This document shows, piece after piece, positions 8,522-16,661 of a stretch of 64,000 bases of DNA. Where the stretch lies: the NCBI GenBank assembly GCA_002426795.1, contig DINQ01000024.1, forward strand, positions 1 to 64,000, written 5' to 3'. This stretch comes from Bacteroidales bacterium UBA5536. Its GTDB lineage: Bacteria; Bacteroidota; Bacteroidia; Bacteroidales; F082. The notes under the pieces were generated by a model. The model was not told where the DNA came from, ran no database searches, and saw nothing but the letters and a program-made list of their open reading frames with translations. Position 1 is the stretch's first letter, and each line of letters begins with the position of its first letter. A program made the position numbers and the translations under genes.

Positions 8522-8884
8522 TTAGAATTTTAAACCTCCATTGCGCGCTGCTTCGGCAAGCGACTTCACTCTTCCATGATATAGATAACCATTGCGATCG
8601 AACACTACTTTCTCGATGCCAGCAGCTTTAGCTTTCTCAGCGATAAGTTGGCCTACAAGTTGTGCCTGTTCAATTTTTGGAACTTGTTTTTCAACTATTC
8701 CTTTGTCACGCGATCCGGCTGCCACAAGAGTGTTGCCGTTTTCGTCATCGATCAATTGAACATAGATCTGTTTGTTGCTTCTAAAAACAGTCATCCGTGG
8801 ACGCTCAGCAGAACCGATAACGATTTTCCGGATTCTGTTTTTGATGCTAACTCTTCTTTCGTCTTTCTTATTCTTTATTGCCAT
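8522..8884 (-). CDS. rplR: 50S ribosomal protein L18
   Basis: 5S rRNA-binding protein of the central protuberance. The ATG at 8884 (MAIKNKKDERR) gives 120 residues; an upstream TTG two codons earlier is less likely. Diagnostic segments are RPRMTVFRSNKQIYVQLIDD and FDRNGYLYHGRVKSLAEAAR with the terminal NGGLKF. It sits between rplF and rpsE. Confidence 0.96.
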   Translation of the reverse strand: MAIKNKKDERRVSIKNRIRKIVIGSAERPRMTVFRSNKQIYVQLIDDENGNTLVAAGSRDKGIVEKQVPKIEQAQLVGQLIAEKAKAAGIEKVVFDRNGYLYHGRVKSLAEAARNGGLKF

Positions 8885-8930
8885 TTTCAAATGGATATTT
8901 AGCGTATGTGAAAATCACACTATATTAAAC

Positions 8931-9482
8931 CTATTTACCAGCTGTTTTACCGGCTTTGCGACGGAGTACTTCACCCTGGAAGCGGATACCTTTACCCTTG
9001 TAAGGTTCTGGTTTGCGCAGTGAACGAATTTTAGCAGCTACCTGACCAAGAAGTTGTTTGTCGTGTGAACGCATTTTGATGAGTGGATTCTTACCTCTCT
9101 CATTCACTGTTTCAACTTTGATTTCCACAGGCAGTTCGAAAACGACGTTGTGCGAAAATCCGAGCGACATTTCCAAAACCTGACCTTTAGCTTCAGCTTT
9201 ATAACCAACACCAACCAGTTCCTGAACAACGTCAAAACCTTCTGAGACGCCTTTAACCATATTGTTGATCAAAGATCTGTAGAGGCCATGTTTGGCGCGG
9301 TGGTCAATTGATTCGCTTTTGCGGTCAACGATCACCTGGTTGTTTTCCACCTTGATCTCAACAGACTCATCAGTTTTCTGAGTCAGTTCGCCCAATTTAC
9401 CTTTAACGGTTACGAGGTCTTTGCTAACTTTAACCTCAACACCTGCTGGTAAATCAATGGGCATTTTTCCTATTCTTGACAT
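8931..9482 (-). CDS. rplF: 50S ribosomal protein L6
   Basis: Large-subunit protein near the factor-binding site, 183 residues, with two repeated alpha/beta domains. It starts MSRIGKMPIDLPAGVEV, and the C-terminal signature RKPEPYKGKGIRF is complete. It lies between rpsH and rplR. Confidence 0.97.
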   Translation of the reverse strand: MSRIGKMPIDLPAGVEVKVSKDLVTVKGKLGELTQKTDESVEIKVENNQVIVDRKSESIDHRAKHGLYRSLINNMVKGVSEGFDVVQELVGVGYKAEAKGQVLEMSLGFSHNVVFELPVEIKVETVNERGKNPLIKMRSHDKQLLGQVAAKIRSLRKPEPYKGKGIRFQGEVLRRKAGKTAGK

Positions 9483-9500
9483 GCTATCTATCCTCCTTGA

Positions 9501-9899
9501 TTAACTGATGTAACAAAGCACTTCGCCACCGATGTGCAATTTGCGTGCCTCTTTATCACTCATGATGCCGTGCGAAGTAGAAATGATGGCGATACCCAAA
9601 CCGTTCATCACGCGCGGAAGTTTTTCAGCATGTGAATATTGTCTGAGACCTGGCCTTGAAACGCGCTCCAATTTTGTTAAGGCTGGCATCTTGGTTACCG
9701 GATGATATTTCAAAGCTATTTTAATCGTGCCTTGTTTGTCATCCTCTTCGAATTTATAATTCAGGATATACCCCTTTTCGAACAAAATTTTGGTCAGGGC
9801 TTTTTTCACGTTTGAAGCTGGAACTTCAACAACTCTGTGCTTAGCCATCACCCCGTTACGAATTCGGGTCAAATAATCTGCTATCGGGTCAGTATTCAT
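9501..9899 (-). CDS. rpsH: 30S ribosomal protein S8
   Basis: Primary 16S rRNA-binding protein of the 30S central domain, 132 residues. It starts MNTDPIADYLTRIRN and ends with the S8 signature region GLGIAIISTSHGIMSDKEAR followed by GGEVLCYIS. In E. coli S8 represses the spc operon; no operator was identified here. Confidence 0.97.
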   Translation of the reverse strand: MNTDPIADYLTRIRNGVMAKHRVVEVPASNVKKALTKILFEKGYILNYKFEEDDKQGTIKIALKYHPVTKMPALTKLERVSRPGLRQYSHAEKLPRVMNGLGIAIISTSHGIMSDKEARKLHIGGEVLCYIS

Positions 9900-9922
9900 A
9901 ATCTGCTGCTCTATAATTTATT

Positions 9923-10192
9923 CTACCAACTTGCTTTTTTAACACCTGGGATCAATCCTTTGAGGGCCATTTCCCGGAAGTTGATACGGGAAATACCGAA
10001 TTGTCTCATATAACCTTTTGGACGACCTGTGAGCTGGCAACGATTGTGCAGACGCACAGGTGAAGCATTTTTGGGCAGTTTCTGCAATGCATCATAATCT
10101 CCGGCAGCTTTAAGGGCTTCACGTTTGGCGGCATATTTTTCTACCAACCTTTGTCTTTTGCGCTCGCGCGCTTTCATTGACTCTTTTGCCAT
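9923..10192 (-). CDS. rpsN: 30S ribosomal protein S14, long zinc-free form
   Basis: Head protein of the 30S subunit, 89 residues. The long form with an N-terminal basic helix (MAKESMKARERKRQRLVEKY) and the core NRCQLTGRPKGYMRQFGISR lacks the paired CxxC motifs of the short zinc-binding form. It lies between rplE and rpsH, 4 bases after rplE. Confidence 0.96.
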   Translation of the reverse strand: MAKESMKARERKRQRLVEKYAAKREALKAAGDYDALQKLPKNASPVRLHNRCQLTGRPKGYMRQFGISRINFREMALKGLIPGVKKASW

Positions 10193-10195
10193 GCT

Positions 10196-10756
10196 TTATG
10201 ATTTTTTTTGATTTTTAAAAGGTAATCCGAACTCTTTCAGCAATGAGAGAGCTTCTTTATCGGTTTTGGCCGTTGTTACTAATGTGATATCCATCCCGTT
10301 GATGCGATTTACTTTATCGATATCAATTTCAGGAAAGATGATTTGCTCGGTAATACCGAAGCTATAGTTTCCACGACCATCAAAACCCTTGTCGCTGATT
10401 CCACGAAAATCGCGAACACGTGGCAGAGCCACTGCGATCAACCTTTCGAGGAATTCATACATTTTATCTCCGCGCAAAGTCACACGTACTCCAATCGGGT
10501 TGCCCTTACGAAGTTTAAAGTTTGACACGTCGCGTTTTGAAATGGTCGGCACGGCTTTTTGTCCGGTGATGTTGGTCATTTCTTCCACACCGTAATCGAT
10601 CAGTTTTTTATCGGCCAAAGCTGCACCGATACCCTGATTGAGTGAAATTTTTACTAGCCGTGGAACCTGCATCACACTTGAATATTGGTATTCTTTCATC
10701 AATGCAGGCACGATTTCACTCTTGTACTGCTCTCTGAGTCTGGGCTGATAGCTCAT
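10196..10756 (-). CDS. rplE: 50S ribosomal protein L5
   Basis: 5S rRNA-binding protein of the central protuberance, 186 residues. Typical segments are VPRLVKISLNQGIG, TGQKAVPTISKRDVSNFKLR and the C-terminal MDITLVTTAKTDKEAL. Its start codon overlaps the rplX stop by one base, implying translational coupling. Confidence 0.97.
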   Translation of the reverse strand: MSYQPRLREQYKSEIVPALMKEYQYSSVMQVPRLVKISLNQGIGAALADKKLIDYGVEEMTNITGQKAVPTISKRDVSNFKLRKGNPIGVRVTLRGDKMYEFLERLIAVALPRVRDFRGISDKGFDGRGNYSFGITEQIIFPEIDIDKVNRINGMDITLVTTAKTDKEALSLLKEFGLPFKNQKKS

Positions 10757-11076
10757 TACTTAATTACCTCCCCTGTCTTTTTTGAATAACGGACTGATTT
10801 TCCTGTTTTTTCATCAAGCTTACGACCAATACGTGTTGGCTTTCCACTTTTCTCAACAATTTTAAGGTTCGAAATATGCACACCAGCTTCCTGTTTCAGG
10901 ATGCCACCCTTTGGGTTTTCGGCATTTGGGCGTGTATGTTTCGACACAAGGTTGACACCTTCAACGATGGCACGCTGTTTTTCAGCATCCACGATCAGTA
11001 CCTTTCCCTGTTCGCCTTTATGATCACCGGCAATCACGATTACGTTATCGCCTTTTTTGATATGAAGTTTTGTCAT
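10756..11076 (-). CDS. rplX: 50S ribosomal protein L24
   Basis: Assembly-initiator protein of the large subunit at the tunnel exit, 106 residues. It contains the KOW motif (KKGDNVIVIAGDHKGEQGKV) and the downstream GGILKQEAGVHISNLKIV. It overlaps rplE by one base and follows rplN by 20 bases. Confidence 0.97.
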   Translation of the reverse strand: MTKLHIKKGDNVIVIAGDHKGEQGKVLIVDAEKQRAIVEGVNLVSKHTRPNAENPKGGILKQEAGVHISNLKIVEKSGKPTRIGRKLDEKTGKSVRYSKKTGEVIK

Positions 11077-11096
11077 GATAATTTCCTTTCTTACGG

Positions 11097-11465
11097 TTAG
11101 AGCACTTCAGGTGCAAGCGAAACAATTTTCATGTATTGTTTTTCCCTGAGTTCGCGTGCTACAGGTCCGAAAATACGTGTGCCGATCATTTCACCTGCAT
11201 TATTGAGCAATACAACTGCATTGTCTTCGAAGCGGATGTAAGATCCGTCAGCACGACGTGTTTCTTTTTTGGTACGCACGACAACACCTTTTACTACGGC
11301 ACCTTTTTTTACGTTGCCACTGGGCAGCGCATTTTTTACCGAAGCAACAATTTGATCGCCAATACGTGCATAACGTTTACCTGTGCCACCAAGCACCCTG
11401 ATGCAAAGCACTTCTTTTGCACCGCTATTATCTGCTACTGAGAGCCTTGATTCCTGTTGTATCAT
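11097..11465 (-). CDS. rplN: 50S ribosomal protein L14
   Basis: Beta-barrel protein at the subunit interface (bridge B8), 122 residues, the normal length. It starts MIQQESRLSVADNSGAKEV and includes RRADGSYIRFEDNAVVLL and GTRIFGPVARELRE. It lies 1 base after rpsQ and upstream of rplX. Confidence 0.97.
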   Translation of the reverse strand: MIQQESRLSVADNSGAKEVLCIRVLGGTGKRYARIGDQIVASVKNALPSGNVKKGAVVKGVVVRTKKETRRADGSYIRFEDNAVVLLNNAGEMIGTRIFGPVARELREKQYMKIVSLAPEVL

Positions 11466-11466
11466 A

Positions 11467-11724
11467 TTATTTAGCCCTTTCGATTATTTCGACCAATCTC
11501 CAACATTTATTTTTACTCAGCGGACGTGTTTCCATGATGCGCACTGTGTCACCGATATTGCAATCATTTTTTTCGTCGTGAGCCATGAAGCGGCTGGTTT
11601 TTTTGACAAACTTGCCGTAGATCGGGTGTTTCACACGACGTTCAATTTCAACAGTAATGGATTTATCCATTTTGTTGCTGACAACCACGCCGGTTCTTTC
11701 TTTTCTAAGATTCCTGGTTTCCAT
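11467..11724 (-). CDS. rpsQ: 30S ribosomal protein S17
   Basis: Primary 16S rRNA-binding OB-fold protein, 85 residues. The family core RKERTGVVVSNKMDKSITV, HPIYGKFVKKTSRFMAHDE and NIGDTVRIMETRPLSKNK is complete. It sits between rpmC and rplN. Confidence 0.97.
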   Translation of the reverse strand: METRNLRKERTGVVVSNKMDKSITVEIERRVKHPIYGKFVKKTSRFMAHDEKNDCNIGDTVRIMETRPLSKNKCWRLVEIIERAK

Positions 11725-11742
11725 CTTGTCTTCTCGTCGTTA

Positions 11743-11946
11743 TTATTGTTTATTTCCTTCCAGCTGACGTTTCTTTAACTCGGTCATCAAGCGCGCAATT
11801 GTTTTGCGGTAAGCTTTGATCTTATTCGGATTTTCGAGTGGTGAAACCGCATGGTTAAGCTTGAGGCGAACCAGTTGCTTGCGCTCTTCTTCGAGGCGCT
11901 CGGCCAGGTCGGCAGTACTTAACTCTCTGATAACTTCCTGTTTCAT
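11743..11946 (-). CDS. rpmC: 50S ribosomal protein L29
   Basis: Small helical-hairpin protein at the tunnel exit near the trigger-factor and SRP docking site, 67 residues. It shows L..ERLEEERKQLVRLKLNHA and the NPNKIKAYRKTIARLMTEL helix. It lies between rplP and rpsQ. Confidence 0.96.
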   Translation of the reverse strand: MKQEVIRELSTADLAERLEEERKQLVRLKLNHAVSPLENPNKIKAYRKTIARLMTELKKRQLEGNKQ

Positions 11947-11955
11947 TTTTTCTGA

Positions 11956-12381
11956 CTAGTTAGTTTCAACGTAATCTCTTCTTACCACAAATTTTGTTGT
12001 GATTGGCAATTTCTGTGCAGCGAGACGCATCGCCTCTTTTGCAATTGCCAACGGCACGCCTTCTGCTTCGAACAGGATGCGACCTGGTGTAACAGGGGCA
12101 ACAAAATATTCGGGAGCACCTTTACCTTTACCCATACGAACCTCAGCAGGTTTCTTCGTTACTGGCTTGTCGGGGAAAACCCTGATCCAGATCTGACCTT
12201 CACGTTTCATATAACGGGTAACGGCCTGACGTGCTGCCTCAATCTGGCGACCAGTCAGCCAAGCTTGCTCTAATGTTTTGATTCCGAATGTGCCGAAAGC
12301 CAGTTCATGACCGCGGTGTGCGAGGCCTTTCATTCTGCCTTTCTGGTGCCTTCTGAATTTTGTCTTTTTTGGCTGTAACAT
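11956..12381 (-). CDS. rplP: 50S ribosomal protein L16
   Basis: Large-subunit protein lining the A-site tRNA corridor, 141 residues. It starts MLQPKKTKFRRHQKGRMKG and contains KPVTKKPAEVRMGKGKGAPE and PGRILFEAEGV. In many bacteria the Arg of this second region is hydroxylated. It lies between rpsC and rpmC. Confidence 0.97.
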   Translation of the reverse strand: MLQPKKTKFRRHQKGRMKGLAHRGHELAFGTFGIKTLEQAWLTGRQIEAARQAVTRYMKREGQIWIRVFPDKPVTKKPAEVRMGKGKGAPEYFVAPVTPGRILFEAEGVPLAIAKEAMRLAAQKLPITTKFVVRRDYVETN

Positions 12382-12411
12382 TGTTACTTAGGTATTAGAA
12401 TTCTCAATAGT

Positions 12412-13140
12412 TTATTTACGTCTTCCTCTTTGGCGCGGTGCACCGGCATTGCCTTTTGGTGCTGTGCCCTGTTTTTTCACCATGCCACCAACAGTGCTTG
12501 GGACAAGCTCTGGCTTACCATAGATTTCGCCTTTGCAGATCCAAACTTTGATGCCAATACGACCGTAGGTTGTATGAGCCTCAACAAGTGCATAATCGAT
12601 ATCAGCACGAAGGGTGTGCAACGGGATGCGGCCTTCTTTGTATGTCTCGCGACGGGCCATCTCAGCACCACCTACACGACCGGAAATCATTACCTTTATT
12701 CCTTCAGCTCCAATACGCATACTTGATGTAATGGCAGTTTTGATGGCGCGACGGAAAGAGATACGTCCTTCAATTTGTTTGGCAATCGTAGAGCCAACGA
12801 TGAAAGCATCCAGTTCGGGTCTTTTAATCTCGCTGATGTTGATCTGAACCTCTTTTCCGGTGAGCTTTTTCATTTCCTCTTTCAGCTTATCAACTTCCTG
12901 ACCAGCTTTACCGATGATCATACCAGGACGTGCAGTAGAAATGGTAACGGTAACCAGTTTCAACGAACGTTCGATGGAAATTTTTGAGATACCGGCCTTC
13001 CCCAAACGGGCATTGAGGTATTTTCTGATCTGTTCGTCTTCCACCAGTTTCGATGAGAAATCTCTTCCACCGTACCAGTTGGAGTCCCAACCTTTGATGA
13101 TTCCTAACCTAAGACCTATTGGATTCGTTTTTTGTCCCAT
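12412..13140 (-). CDS. rpsC: 30S ribosomal protein S3
   Basis: mRNA-entry-channel protein of the 30S head, 242 residues. It starts MGQKTNPIGLRLGI, and the KH type II domain (about 38-107) carries RPGMIIGKAGQEVDKLKEE. The C-terminal domain has RISFRRAIKTAITSSMRIGA and KGEIYGKPELVPS, ending in a basic tail (RQRGRRK). It lies between rplV and rplP. Confidence 0.97.
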   Translation of the reverse strand: MGQKTNPIGLRLGIIKGWDSNWYGGRDFSSKLVEDEQIRKYLNARLGKAGISKISIERSLKLVTVTISTARPGMIIGKAGQEVDKLKEEMKKLTGKEVQINISEIKRPELDAFIVGSTIAKQIEGRISFRRAIKTAITSSMRIGAEGIKVMISGRVGGAEMARRETYKEGRIPLHTLRADIDYALVEAHTTYGRIGIKVWICKGEIYGKPELVPSTVGGMVKKQGTAPKGNAGAPRQRGRRK

Positions 13141-13173
13141 TCAATTATAACTTATCTGATTGATTCTTTCCGT

Positions 13174-13581
13174 TTATTCTTGTGTTGCCGTTCTGCTGTC
13201 GATCACGAGGGTAACATGGTTTGAACGCTTGCGGATGCGGTGTGCTCTTCCCTGAGGTGCTGGTTGCACACGTTTGAGTGCACGACCCGGGTCAACAAAA
13301 ATCTCTTTGATATAGAGGTTACTGTCTTCGATGCGTTTACCTTCATTTTTAGCTTCCCAGTTGGCAATAGCCGAGCGCAACAGCTTATATAACCTGTTTG
13401 ATGCTTCTTTAGGCGAATATTGCAGCGCGTGAAGGGCGATTTCTACATTCATTCCACGAACCATGTCAGCAACAAGGCGCATTTTACGTGGTGAAGTAGG
13501 TACGTTATTCAGCTTGGCGAAGTAAGTGCTTTTGCGTGCTTGCTTCAGCTCTTCGGCTTTATTGTGTTTTCTTGCTCCCAT
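13174..13581 (-). CDS. rplV: 50S ribosomal protein L22
   Basis: Protein whose beta-hairpin forms part of the exit-tunnel constriction, 135 residues. Recognisable are NVPTSPRKMRLVADMVRG, the hairpin region FVDPGRALKRVQPAPQGRA and HRIRKRSNHVTLV. It lies between rpsS and rpsC. Confidence 0.97.
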   Translation of the reverse strand: MGARKHNKAEELKQARKSTYFAKLNNVPTSPRKMRLVADMVRGMNVEIALHALQYSPKEASNRLYKLLRSAIANWEAKNEGKRIEDSNLYIKEIFVDPGRALKRVQPAPQGRAHRIRKRSNHVTLVIDSRTATQE

Positions 13582-13595
13582 TGTTTAGCAGTTCT

Positions 13596-13874
13596 TTATT
13601 TTTTACCTTTATCTTTTTTACCTGCATGACCTCTGAAGATGCGTGTTGGTGCAAATTCTCCCAATTTGTGTCCAACCATGTTCTCGGTTACGTAAACAGG
13701 GATGAATTTGTTGCCGTTATGCACGGCAATGGTTTGCCCAACAAAATCAGGTGAAATCATCGAGGCTCTCGACCAGGTTTTGATCACTGTTTTCTTTCCC
13801 GATTCTACGTTGTCCATCACTTTCTTTTCAAGTTTGTAATGGATATATGGACCTTTTTTAAGCGAACGACTCAT
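13596..13874 (-). CDS. rpsS: 30S ribosomal protein S19
   Basis: Head protein of the 30S subunit that pairs with S13, 92 residues. It starts MSRSLKKGPYIHYKLEKKV and includes TWSRASMISPDFVGQTIAVH and GHKLGEFAPTR, all typical. It lies between rplB and rplV. Confidence 0.97.
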   Translation of the reverse strand: MSRSLKKGPYIHYKLEKKVMDNVESGKKTVIKTWSRASMISPDFVGQTIAVHNGNKFIPVYVTENMVGHKLGEFAPTRIFRGHAGKKDKGKK

Positions 13875-13904
13875 TGTATACTATTTTTCTACCTGGTTAT
13901 ACGA

Positions 13905-14729
13905 TTATTTCTTCCTTCTTTCAACGATATACTTGTTGGAAGCATTCTTCTTCGCACGAGTTTTGTAGCCCTTAGCTGGCAAACCTTTACGGCTGCGTGG
14001 GTGACCACCTGATGCGCGACCTTCACCACCACCCATTGGGTGATCAACAGGGTTCATGGCTACACCACGTACGCGTGGACGACGTCCTAACCAGCGGCTG
14101 CGACCAGCTTTACCTGATTTCTCGAGGTTATGGTCTCCATTCGATACAGCACCAATGGTGACTTTACATGTCTGGAGAATCATTCTGGTTTCGCCTGAAG
14201 GCATTTTCAGGATAGCAAACTTTCCATCGCGCGACATCAACTGAGCATAAGATCCGGCGCTACGTGCCATTTTGGCACCCTGACCAGGACGAAGCTCGAT
14301 GTTGTGCACTACAGTACCAAAAGGCACTTCGCTCAGGAAGAGTGTGTTGCCCACATTTGGTGATACACCTGTACCAGAGCTAATTTCCTGACCCACTTTC
14401 AGTCCCTGAGGAGCGATAATGTATCGTTTCTCACCGTCTTTGTAGCTCACCAGCGCGATGCGGGCAGTGCGATTAGGATCGTACTCGATTGTTTTTACTA
14501 CGCCAGGAATACCATCCTTGTCGCGCTTGAAGTCAATCAATCTGTACTTCTGTTTGTGACCGCCACCGACATTGCGGATGGTCATTTTACCTTCTTTATT
14601 GCGTCCACCACTTCTTTTGCCACCAGCCAATAATGACTTTTCTGGCGTGTCAGTAGTAATTTCGTCAAAAGCACTTATAATTTTAAAGCGCTGCCCCGGA
14701 GTTGTGGGTTTGTATTTCTTTAAAGCCAT
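13905..14729 (-). CDS. rplB: 50S ribosomal protein L2
   Basis: 23S rRNA-binding protein close to the peptidyl transferase centre, 274 residues. It contains GRNKEGKMTIRNVGGGHK, the SH3-like core and the C-terminal signature VAMNPVDHPMGGGEGRA with the histidine implicated in peptidyl transferase function. It lies 4 bases after rplW and upstream of rpsS. Confidence 0.98.
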   Translation of the reverse strand: MALKKYKPTTPGQRFKIISAFDEITTDTPEKSLLAGGKRSGGRNKEGKMTIRNVGGGHKQKYRLIDFKRDKDGIPGVVKTIEYDPNRTARIALVSYKDGEKRYIIAPQGLKVGQEISSGTGVSPNVGNTLFLSEVPFGTVVHNIELRPGQGAKMARSAGSYAQLMSRDGKFAILKMPSGETRMILQTCKVTIGAVSNGDHNLEKSGKAGRSRWLGRRPRVRGVAMNPVDHPMGGGEGRASGGHPRSRKGLPAKGYKTRAKKNASNKYIVERRKK

Positions 14730-14733
14730 TTAC

Positions 14734-15024
14734 CTAAATGTTGCTAAAAAAATCAATAGTTTCACCTTCAGCCAAAGTCACAACTGCTTTTTTAAAAGCA
14801 TTGGTTTTACCGGCAATGACACCGGTTTTTGTAAAACGTGACTTACGCTTCCCATCGTAATTCATTGTGTTGACACCTGCAACCTGAACACCATACAATT
14901 CTTCTATGGCATCTTTGATTTGCAATTTATTGGCCCTTTTGTCAACAATAAATCCGTACCGGTTAAGCTTCTCGCCTATCGCGGTCATTTTTTCCGTAAT
15001 TACCGGTTTTTTAATGATATTCAT
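14734..15024 (-). CDS. rplW: 50S ribosomal protein L23
   Basis: Tunnel-exit protein that docks trigger factor and SRP, 96 residues. It starts MNIIKKPVITEKMTAIGEKL and includes RANKLQIKDAIEELYGVQV and VNTMNYDGKRKS. It lies between rplD and rplB. Confidence 0.97.
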   Translation of the reverse strand: MNIIKKPVITEKMTAIGEKLNRYGFIVDKRANKLQIKDAIEELYGVQVAGVNTMNYDGKRKSRFTKTGVIAGKTNAFKKAVVTLAEGETIDFFSNI

Positions 15025-15051
15025 TGTTTCTGAGCGTTATTATGTTCTTAT

Positions 15052-15678
15052 TTACGCAAGTAATTCTTCTATCGTTTTGAGTGAACCCTCTAAAACAAAC
15101 AGTTTCTTTGCGTTCAAAATATCGTATGTGTTCAGGTTTTGAACAGTAGTAACCTTCGTCCGCTGAATGTTGCGGGCTGATAAAACTACGTTGGCATCAG
15201 CTGCAGGAAAAACAAACAGGTTCTTTCCACCGTTTACCTTGAAGCTCTCGAGGATCTGAACGAAGTTTTTTGTTTTTGGGCCTTCAAAAGTGAAATCTTC
15301 CAAAACAACAATTTCCTGATCGTTCAATTTGTAGGTCAATGCTGACTTGCGAGCCAGTTGTTTCACCTTTTTATTCAACTTGAAGCTGTAATCGCGAGGC
15401 TGAGGTCCAAAAACACGTCCGCCACCTTTAAACAAGGGCGACTTGATGCTACCGGCACGGGCAGTACCAGTACCTTTTTGCTTTTTCAGCTTGCGCGTGC
15501 TTCCTGTTATCTCACCTTTCTCTTTGGATTTGTGAGTTCCCTGACGCTGATTTGCCAGATACTGTTTGGTATCCAAATAAATCGCATGGTCATTTGGTTC
15601 CACACCAAAGATGTTTTCATTCAACTGTACTTTACGAGCAGTTGCTTCGCCGCTTATTTTGTGAACTACTAATTCCAT
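15052..15678 (-). CDS. rplD: 50S ribosomal protein L4
   Basis: Exit-tunnel constriction protein, 208 residues. It contains the tunnel-loop region KKQKGTGTARAGSIKSPLFK and GGRVFGPQPRDYSFKLNKKV. In E. coli L4 represses the S10 operon by binding its leader; such a leader was not recognised here. Its start overlaps the end of rplC by 10 bases. Confidence 0.97.
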   Translation of the reverse strand: MELVVHKISGEATARKVQLNENIFGVEPNDHAIYLDTKQYLANQRQGTHKSKEKGEITGSTRKLKKQKGTGTARAGSIKSPLFKGGGRVFGPQPRDYSFKLNKKVKQLARKSALTYKLNDQEIVVLEDFTFEGPKTKNFVQILESFKVNGGKNLFVFPAADANVVLSARNIQRTKVTTVQNLNTYDILNAKKLFVLEGSLKTIEELLA

Positions 15679-16292
15679 CTTTCAATTTTTAAATATCCGT
15701 TTTTAGGTCCTGGAACGGCACCTTTAACCAAAATCAAATTCTTTTCCGGGATGATCTTGACAATTTGAAGGTTGATCAGCTTTACCCGATCGTTACCCAT
15801 ACGTCCTGCCATGCGCATTCCTTTGAAAACCCTCGAAGGATAAGATGAAGCTCCGATTGAACCAGGTGCGCGCAATCTGTTGTGCTGACCGTGTGTTGCC
15901 TGTCCGACACCAGCAAATCCATGACGTTTTACAACACCCTGAAATCCTTTACCCTTGCTGATACCAACAACGTCAATATATTCACCTTCGATAAATACAT
16001 CAACAGTGATTACTTCACCAAGCTGTTTGCGATGCTCAAAGCGGGTAAACTCAGCAACGTGTGCCTTTGGTGTTGTACCTGCTTTTGCAAAATGTCCTTT
16101 CATGGCTTGAGTGCTGTGCTTTTCTTTGATGTCGCCAAAGCAAAGTTGCACTGCATCATAACCGTCAACTTCTTTCGATCTGATTTGGCTCACAACGCAA
16201 GGACCAGCTTCGATAACGGTAACAGGAATGTTCTTCCCGTTGCCATCGTATATACTGGTCATCCCGACCTTTTTTCCAAGTATTCCTGACAT
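15669..16292 (-). CDS. rplC: 50S ribosomal protein L3
   Basis: Early-assembly large-subunit protein reaching toward the peptidyl transferase centre, 207 residues. It starts MSGILGKKVGMTSIYDGNGK, with the family signature GKGFQGVVKRHGFAGVGQAT and SIGASSYPSRVFKGMRMAGR. It overlaps rplD by 10 bases. Confidence 0.97.
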   Translation of the reverse strand: MSGILGKKVGMTSIYDGNGKNIPVTVIEAGPCVVSQIRSKEVDGYDAVQLCFGDIKEKHSTQAMKGHFAKAGTTPKAHVAEFTRFEHRKQLGEVITVDVFIEGEYIDVVGISKGKGFQGVVKRHGFAGVGQATHGQHNRLRAPGSIGASSYPSRVFKGMRMAGRMGNDRVKLINLQIVKIIPEKNLILVKGAVPGPKNGYLKIERWN

Positions 16293-16332
16293 AATACTAT
16301 ACTTTTTTAATTATCTTAACCTCAGTGAAAGG

Positions 16333-16638
16333 TCACACTTTAATTTCTACTTCAACACCACTGGGAAGTTCCAGCTTCATCAACGCGTCGATGGTTTGTG
16401 AGGTCGAGCTGTAGATATCGAGCAGTCGCTTGTATGACGACAATTCGAATTGCTCTCTCGACTTTTTGTGCACAAATGTTGAACGCAACACGGTGTAAAT
16501 CTTCTTGTCTGTGGGAAGCGGAATTGGACCACTTACTACAGCGCCAGTCGTTTTGATGGTCTTCACAATTTTCTCAGCTGATTTATCAACCAGGTTGTGA
16601 TCGTACGACTTCAGTTTTATTCTTATCCTTTGGCTCAC
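16333..16638 (-). CDS. rpsJ: 30S ribosomal protein S10
   Basis: Head protein of the 30S subunit that is also the NusE antitermination factor, 101 residues. Recognisable are MSQRIRIKLKSYDHNLVDKS, SGPIPLPTDKKIYTVLRS and the C-terminal KLELPSGVEVEIKV. It follows fusA by 23 bases, so str and S10 blocks are fused in one transcription direction. Confidence 0.97.
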   Translation of the reverse strand: MSQRIRIKLKSYDHNLVDKSAEKIVKTIKTTGAVVSGPIPLPTDKKIYTVLRSTFVHKKSREQFELSSYKRLLDIYSSTSQTIDALMKLELPSGVEVEIKV

Positions 16639-16661
16639 GTTAAGAATTATTATTGATTAAA